DNA of 14,782 bases from Clostridia bacterium (GTDB lineage Bacteria; Bacillota_A; Clostridia; Christensenellales; Aristaeellaceae), in contig JAFUPO010000341.1 of the NCBI GenBank assembly GCA_017481185.1, forward strand, positions 1-14,782, in the 5' to 3' direction. The translations under genes were made by a program, and so were the position numbers. The notes beneath the pieces were generated by a model. The model was not told the origin of the DNA. It was given only the letters and a program-made list of their open reading frames with translations, and did not search any database. Shown piece by piece: positions 12,872 to 14,782 of the stretch. Each line of letters begins with the position of its first letter. Within the stretch, counting starts at the first letter, position 1.

Positions 12872-13557
12872 TGATCGGTTTGATCGGCGCCATGCAGGTG
12901 GAAATGGAGCATCTGCTGCTGGCTCTGGAGGAGCATAAGGAGCATAAGATCGGCGTGATGACCCTCCACACCGGCCAATTATATGGTCATGAAGCGGTGC
13001 TGGCCATTTGCGGCCCCGGCAAGGTGAACGCTGCCCTGTGCGCACAGGCCATGATACTGAACTTCAAGCCACGCTGGGTGATGAACCTTGGCGTTGCCGG
13101 TGCTATTAGCCGGGAGCTGACCATCGGCGACCTGGTGGTGGGTACCTGCGCCGTGCAGCACGATATGGATACCAGTCCCATCGGCGATCCCTTGGGTTTG
13201 ATCTCCGGCATTAACAGGGTCAAGCTGCTCTGTGCCCCCTGGCTGCGCAATGAGATCATCGCTGCCGCACAGAGCCTTGAACTGCGCATTATGGAAGGCG
13301 TGATTGCCACTGGCGATCAGTTTATTGCCAGTCCTGAGAAAAAAGAATGGATTGCACGTCATTTTGACGCCGTATGCGCTGAGATGGAGGGGGGCGCAGT
13401 AGCCCATACCTGCCTGATGCACGGTGTGGATTGTGCGGTGATCCGTTCTATCTCCGACCAGGCGGATGGCGGCGCGACGATGGACTATCCCAAGTTTGTT
13501 GAACTGGCGGCTGCTCATTCGGCCAAGCTGGTGAAGGCGCTGCTGAAAAATATTTAA
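12871..13557 (+). CDS. mtnN: 5'-methylthioadenosine / S-adenosylhomocysteine nucleosidase
   Basis: A 228-residue cytosolic purine nucleosidase that hydrolyses MTA and SAH to adenine plus methylthioribose or S-ribosylhomocysteine, removing inhibitors of SAM-dependent methylation and starting sulfur-amino-acid recycling. The ATG at 12871 has GAGGAGGAG closely upstream and shares a base with the previous stop. The start IGLIGAMQVEME (2-13) supplies Glu11, equivalent to catalytic Glu12 of the E. coli enzyme. VMNLGVAGAIS (70-80) is the central strand, ATGDQFI (146-152) the substrate loop, AEMEGGAVAH (170-179) holds Glu173 for the ribose hydroxyls, and SISDQADG (193-200) holds catalytic Asp196. Length is normal. 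It is the last gene of the amino acid importer operon and is followed by a terminator. Confidence 0.93.
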   Translation: MIGLIGAMQVEMEHLLLALEEHKEHKIGVMTLHTGQLYGHEAVLAICGPGKVNAALCAQAMILNFKPRWVMNLGVAGAISRELTIGDLVVGTCAVQHDMDTSPIGDPLGLISGINRVKLLCAPWLRNEIIAAAQSLELRIMEGVIATGDQFIASPEKKEWIARHFDAVCAEMEGGAVAHTCLMHGVDCAVIRSISDQADGGATMDYPKFVELAAAHSAKLVKALLKNI

Positions 13558-13570
13558 ACAGCCAGATAGT

Positions 13571-13601
13571 AAAAGCGATGCAAGCAATTGCATCGCTTTT
13601 T
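13571..13601. terminator. Bidirectional Rho-independent terminator after mtnN
   Basis: A perfect 13-bp stem, AAAAGCGATGCAA (13571-13583) and TTGCATCGCTTTT (13588-13600), closes on a GCAA tetraloop and is followed by a further T. It separates the plus-strand importer/mtnN operon from the convergent minus-strand pepF unit and has A/T tails for both directions. Confidence 0.92.
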
Positions 13602-13619
13602 ATATGCCGAGAAAGGATG

Positions 13620-13961
13620 TTACTCCCAGGCTACCAGGCCTTTGGTTTCCATGTAGGTCTGTTGGAGATCCATGAAGTCATCCAACAAAGCTGCTGCCTT
13701 CATGGCCATATCAGCGTTGAACTTGTTCTTCACGGCCACAGCGTCCAGGATGTATTCAAAAGCTTCGTCATCGTCATAGTAGTTGTCGCCGCCTTCGCCA
13801 TTCTCGTCAATCACGCCGGTTTTGTGCATGAATTCCATGTCAAAATCGATCATCTGGCTGATGAGCACATCCAGCTTGCTTTCAAGGGCCTTGTGCCCCT
13901 TACGATCAATTCCTTTGAGAATAAAGGTCAGGGCTTCCTGGGCATCGTATCCCTTCATCAT
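13620..13961 (-). CDS. Small acidic helical protein downstream of pepF, function unknown
   Basis: The product is 113 residues, without signal peptide or membrane helix, and strongly acidic. The ATG at 13961 has TAAAGGAG nine bases upstream; a second ATG follows directly. The sequence looks helical throughout: MMKGYDAQEALTFILKGI, then a middle stretch (HKALESKLDVLISQMIDFDM), an acidic loop DENGEGGDNYYDDDEAFEY (51-69), and a C-terminal helical part ending ETKGLVAWE. The acidic loop could bind metal, but no known motif is complete. Only 14 bp separate it from the pepF stop, so it is probably cotranscribed with the peptidase. I do not recognise the family. Confidence 0.75.
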   Translation of the reverse strand: MMKGYDAQEALTFILKGIDRKGHKALESKLDVLISQMIDFDMEFMHKTGVIDENGEGGDNYYDDDEAFEYILDAVAVKNKFNADMAMKAAALLDDFMDLQQTYMETKGLVAWE

Positions 13962-13975
13962 TTGAAAACACTCCT

Positions 13976-14782
13976 TTACAACAATTGCTCCAGTTTAGAA
14001 ACAGTTTCACCAAAGATTTTTAGGGCAGCCTTCACAGGCTCGGGGCTGGCCATATCCACACCAGCCAGCTTCAAGGCCTCGATAGGCGGCAGGCTGCTGC
14101 CAGCACTGAGGAATCTGCGGTAATCCGCCACAGCAGAAGCGCCTTCTGTAAGGATGCGCTGAGCCAGGTATACCGCCGCAGAAAAACCGGTGGCATACTT
14201 GTAGACATAGAAGCTGCGGTAGAAATGGGGGATGCGCATCCATTCCTTGGCGATCAGCTCATCCACCACGCATACACGGCCATAATAGTTCTTGTTCAAT
14301 TGGTAGTAGGCGCTGGAAAGGCTTTCGCAGGTCAACGGTTCTCCCTCTTGAGCCTTACGGTGAGCGATCCGCTCAAATTCAGCAAACATGGTTTGCCTGA
14401 AAACCGTGGTGCGGAACTGCTCCAGCAGGTGGTTATACAGATAGGCCAAGGCCTTGGAATCAGCCGCGTGCTTTTTCAAAAGATGCTGCATTAAAAGCAT
14501 CTCATTGCAGGTGGATGCTACCTCTGCCACAAACAGCGAATAATCCGCCTTGGGATAGGGCTGGGTATGGTTAGAATAGTAGCTGTGCATGGTGTGGCCC
14601 AGCTCATGGGCCAGGGTCATGGCTCCGTCCAGGTTATCGGTGTGGTTTAACAGCACGTAGGGATGTACATCATACACATCTCCAGCAGAGTAAGCGCCGC
14701 TGGGTTTGTTCAGGTTGGGATACACGTCGATCCAGCCGTCGGTGAAAGCTGTTTTTAGCACGGCCAGATAGTCTTCGCCCAA
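13976..14782 (-). CDS. pepF: Oligoendopeptidase F, M3 family zinc metallopeptidase (C-terminal part only)
   Basis: The gene enters from the right edge: the frame is open to the last base and no true start is visible, so 268 C-terminal residues of what is normally about 600 are seen. Numbered within this fragment, the zinc site TLAHELGHTMHS (57-67) has the HExxH motif (His59, Glu60, His63), and the third ligand Glu87 lies in FVAEVAST, 24 residues after His63 as in M3 peptidases. Further family features are GAYSAGDVYDVHPYVLLN (29-46), the late YQLNKNYYGR, HFYRSFYVYKYATGFSAAVY and FLSAGSSLPP. Enzymes of this group cleave peptides of roughly 7-17 residues in the cytosol and help recycle peptides; they lack a signal peptide, but that end is not present here. 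Confidence 0.93.
   Translation of the reverse strand: MGEDYLAVLKTAFTDGWIDVYPNLNKPSGAYSAGDVYDVHPYVLLNHTDNLDGAMTLAHELGHTMHSYYSNHTQPYPKADYSLFVAEVASTCNEMLLMQHLLKKHAADSKALAYLYNHLLEQFRTTVFRQTMFAEFERIAHRKAQEGEPLTCESLSSAYYQLNKNYYGRVCVVDELIAKEWMRIPHFYRSFYVYKYATGFSAAVYLAQRILTEGASAVADYRRFLSAGSSLPPIEALKLAGVDMASPEPVKAALKIFGETVSKLEQLL

Noticed and set aside
1..14782. CRISPR array, tRNA/rRNA genes, insertion sequences, att sites
   Set aside because: I looked for regularly spaced repeats, cloverleaf-like segments, transposase or integrase motifs and long terminal inverted repeats, and saw none.

Overview
This window looks like chromosome from a Clostridia-like Firmicute, probably a gut or anaerobic lineage near Christensenellales or Oscillospirales. 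The signs are about 50-55% G+C by eye, strong AGGAGG-type ribosome binding sites before almost every gene, sigma-70/A-type promoters, many small secreted or hypothetical proteins, and gene families common in that group. The assignment is a judgement from style and content; no marker gene in the window fixes the taxon. I see no tRNA, rRNA, CRISPR array, transposase, integrase or phage gene, so this is ordinary chromosome and not an obvious island.

Left part (1-3363), mostly minus strand: the start of a secreted 5'-nucleotidase-type metallophosphoesterase (runs off the left edge), a small four-helix membrane protein, a divergent YbaK/PrdX-type Ala-tRNA(Pro) deacylase on the plus strand, a secreted protein of five bacterial SH3 repeats whose signal-peptide region appears frameshifted, and the rRNA methyltransferase/hemolysin family gene tlyA.

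Middle-left (3364-7538): two divergent promoters sharing an 11-bp inverted element separate tlyA from a plus-strand polysaccharide operon. This operon is rfbD (dTDP-4-dehydrorhamnose reductase), a glycosyltransferase with two GT-A domains, and a MATE/MOP-family membrane transporter. It ends at a strong bidirectional terminator. rfbABC are not in the window.

Middle (7540-10056), minus strand: a small acidic coiled-coil protein and a secreted or lipoprotein-like protein with an amidase-like C-terminal domain (15 bp apart, so probably one operon), preceded by a YegS/DagK-type lipid kinase.

Right-middle (10057-13601), plus strand: a near-consensus promoter drives a polar amino acid ABC importer. 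The binding-protein gene is followed by an intra-operon terminator, then permease, ATPase, a DUF1653 gene and mtnN (MTA/SAH nucleosidase). The last four overlap end to start, so the transporter is translationally coupled to S-adenosylhomocysteine salvage. A hairpin with a GCAA loop closes the operon.

Right edge (13620-14782), minus strand: a small acidic hypothetical protein directly downstream of pepF (oligoendopeptidase F), which runs off the right edge.

I found no clear undescribed multi-gene defence or mobile system. The most interesting items are the apparent frameshift in the SH3 protein, the importer binding protein without a lipobox tied to mtnN, a MATE protein sitting where a Wzx-like flippase would be expected, and the uncharacterised secreted amidase-like/coiled-coil pair whose putative nucleophile position is Tyr.
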